Shown in pieces: positions 63,911-64,000 of a stretch of DNA of 64,000 nucleotides. The stretch covers positions 1 through 64,000 of the forward strand of contig JAJEDJ010000019.1 in assembly GCA_022821545.1 (NCBI GenBank), in the 5' to 3' direction. The stretch's first letter is position 1; each line of letters starts with the position of its first letter. The stretch comes from Caldilineaceae bacterium (GTDB lineage: Bacteria; Chloroflexota; Anaerolineae; Caldilineales; Caldilineaceae). The notes below the pieces were generated by a model that saw nothing but the letters and a program-made list of their open reading frames with translations, was not told the origin of the DNA and did not search any database. The translations under genes were made by a program, and so were the position numbers.

Positions 63911-63999
63911 TACTCTCCTCCCTCTTCAATTCTGGCCGAAATCTCCACCCACCTATTGTAAAGTTCCTGAGTTACCCGGCCGAAGCCAGCTGGAAGTGT
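63910..63999 (-). CDS. C-terminal fragment of an upstream gene, partial at window edge
   Basis: A frame open to the window edge encodes 29 residues ending AGFGRVTQELYNRWVEISAR plus IEEGGE, then TAG. The stop overlaps the GTG of the 158-residue gene by one base and a strong ribosome site lies inside its last codons. The pair is therefore an operon. The family cannot be judged from this tail. Confidence 0.5.
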   Translation of the reverse strand, partial: TLPAGFGRVTQELYNRWVEISARIEEGGE

Positions 64000-64000
64000 C

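Overview
The window looks like a chromosomal segment of a GC-rich Chloroflexota bacterium, most plausibly Caldilineaceae-like. This is inferred from family-level resemblance of the proteins, from Tat-plus-lipobox sugar-binding proteins, and from the origin-type order rpmH-rnpA-yidD-yidC-jag followed by parA-parB. No rRNA, prophage, insertion sequence or CRISPR array was seen. Start codons are often GTG or TTG with a clear Shine-Dalgarno sequence, so several starts were moved inward from the longest reading frame.

Layout. 1-6.95 kb: sugar-acid type enzymes (enolase-superfamily dehydratase, MDR dehydrogenase), an AT-richer LRR/GIY-YIG fusion gene, then an ornithine cyclodeaminase-like enzyme, a GNAT protein and AnmK. 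6.99-11.3 kb (minus): PriA and an unknown membrane protein. 11.5-17.0 kb (plus): rpmH-rnpA-yidD-yidC-jag, a PfkB kinase and parAB, behind a near-consensus promoter. 17.1-22.4 kb: a prenyl-synthase-like protein lacking DDxxD, an ATP-grasp ligase, a YggX-like protein, a formyltransferase, and a UxuA-like mannonate dehydratase with a 6PGDH-like dehydrogenase. 22.5-33.0 kb (minus): an alkaline-phosphatase-superfamily hydrolase and two sugar ABC importers with three binding proteins, two of them recent duplicates, and no ATPase gene. 33.3-40.9 kb: aldo/keto reductase, a PEP-synthase/rifampin-phosphotransferase-like enzyme, malate synthase, and an I9-like small protein next to a subtilase. 40.9-49.6 kb: GNAT, ClpC, a Fur/PerR-type regulator with a P1B-4 metal exporter, RecO and a K+ channel. 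49.7-55.6 kb (minus): a small exopolysaccharide cluster (two Wzz-like proteins, a CpsD-like protein with a degraded P-loop, rfbA, an unknown gene, rfbB, GNAT). 55.6-63.3 kb (minus): mutS2, era, three tRNAs (Met/Ile-CAU, Gly-UCC, Pro-UGG), a TPR protein, metK and ahcY. The right edge holds a small two-gene unit whose complete member has a PD-(D/E)xK-like pattern.

Working together. The Fur-like gene and the P1B-4 ATPase form a likely metal (Fe2+/Co2+) efflux operon with a Fur/PerR-type operator beside the promoter. The two importers probably feed the nearby sugar-acid enzymes and share an ATPase encoded elsewhere. ahcY and metK form part of the SAM cycle. The most unusual items are the plant-type LRR/GIY-YIG fusion, the edge operon, the degenerate enzymes, and two 14-bp-period minisatellites in intergenic DNA near gene starts.
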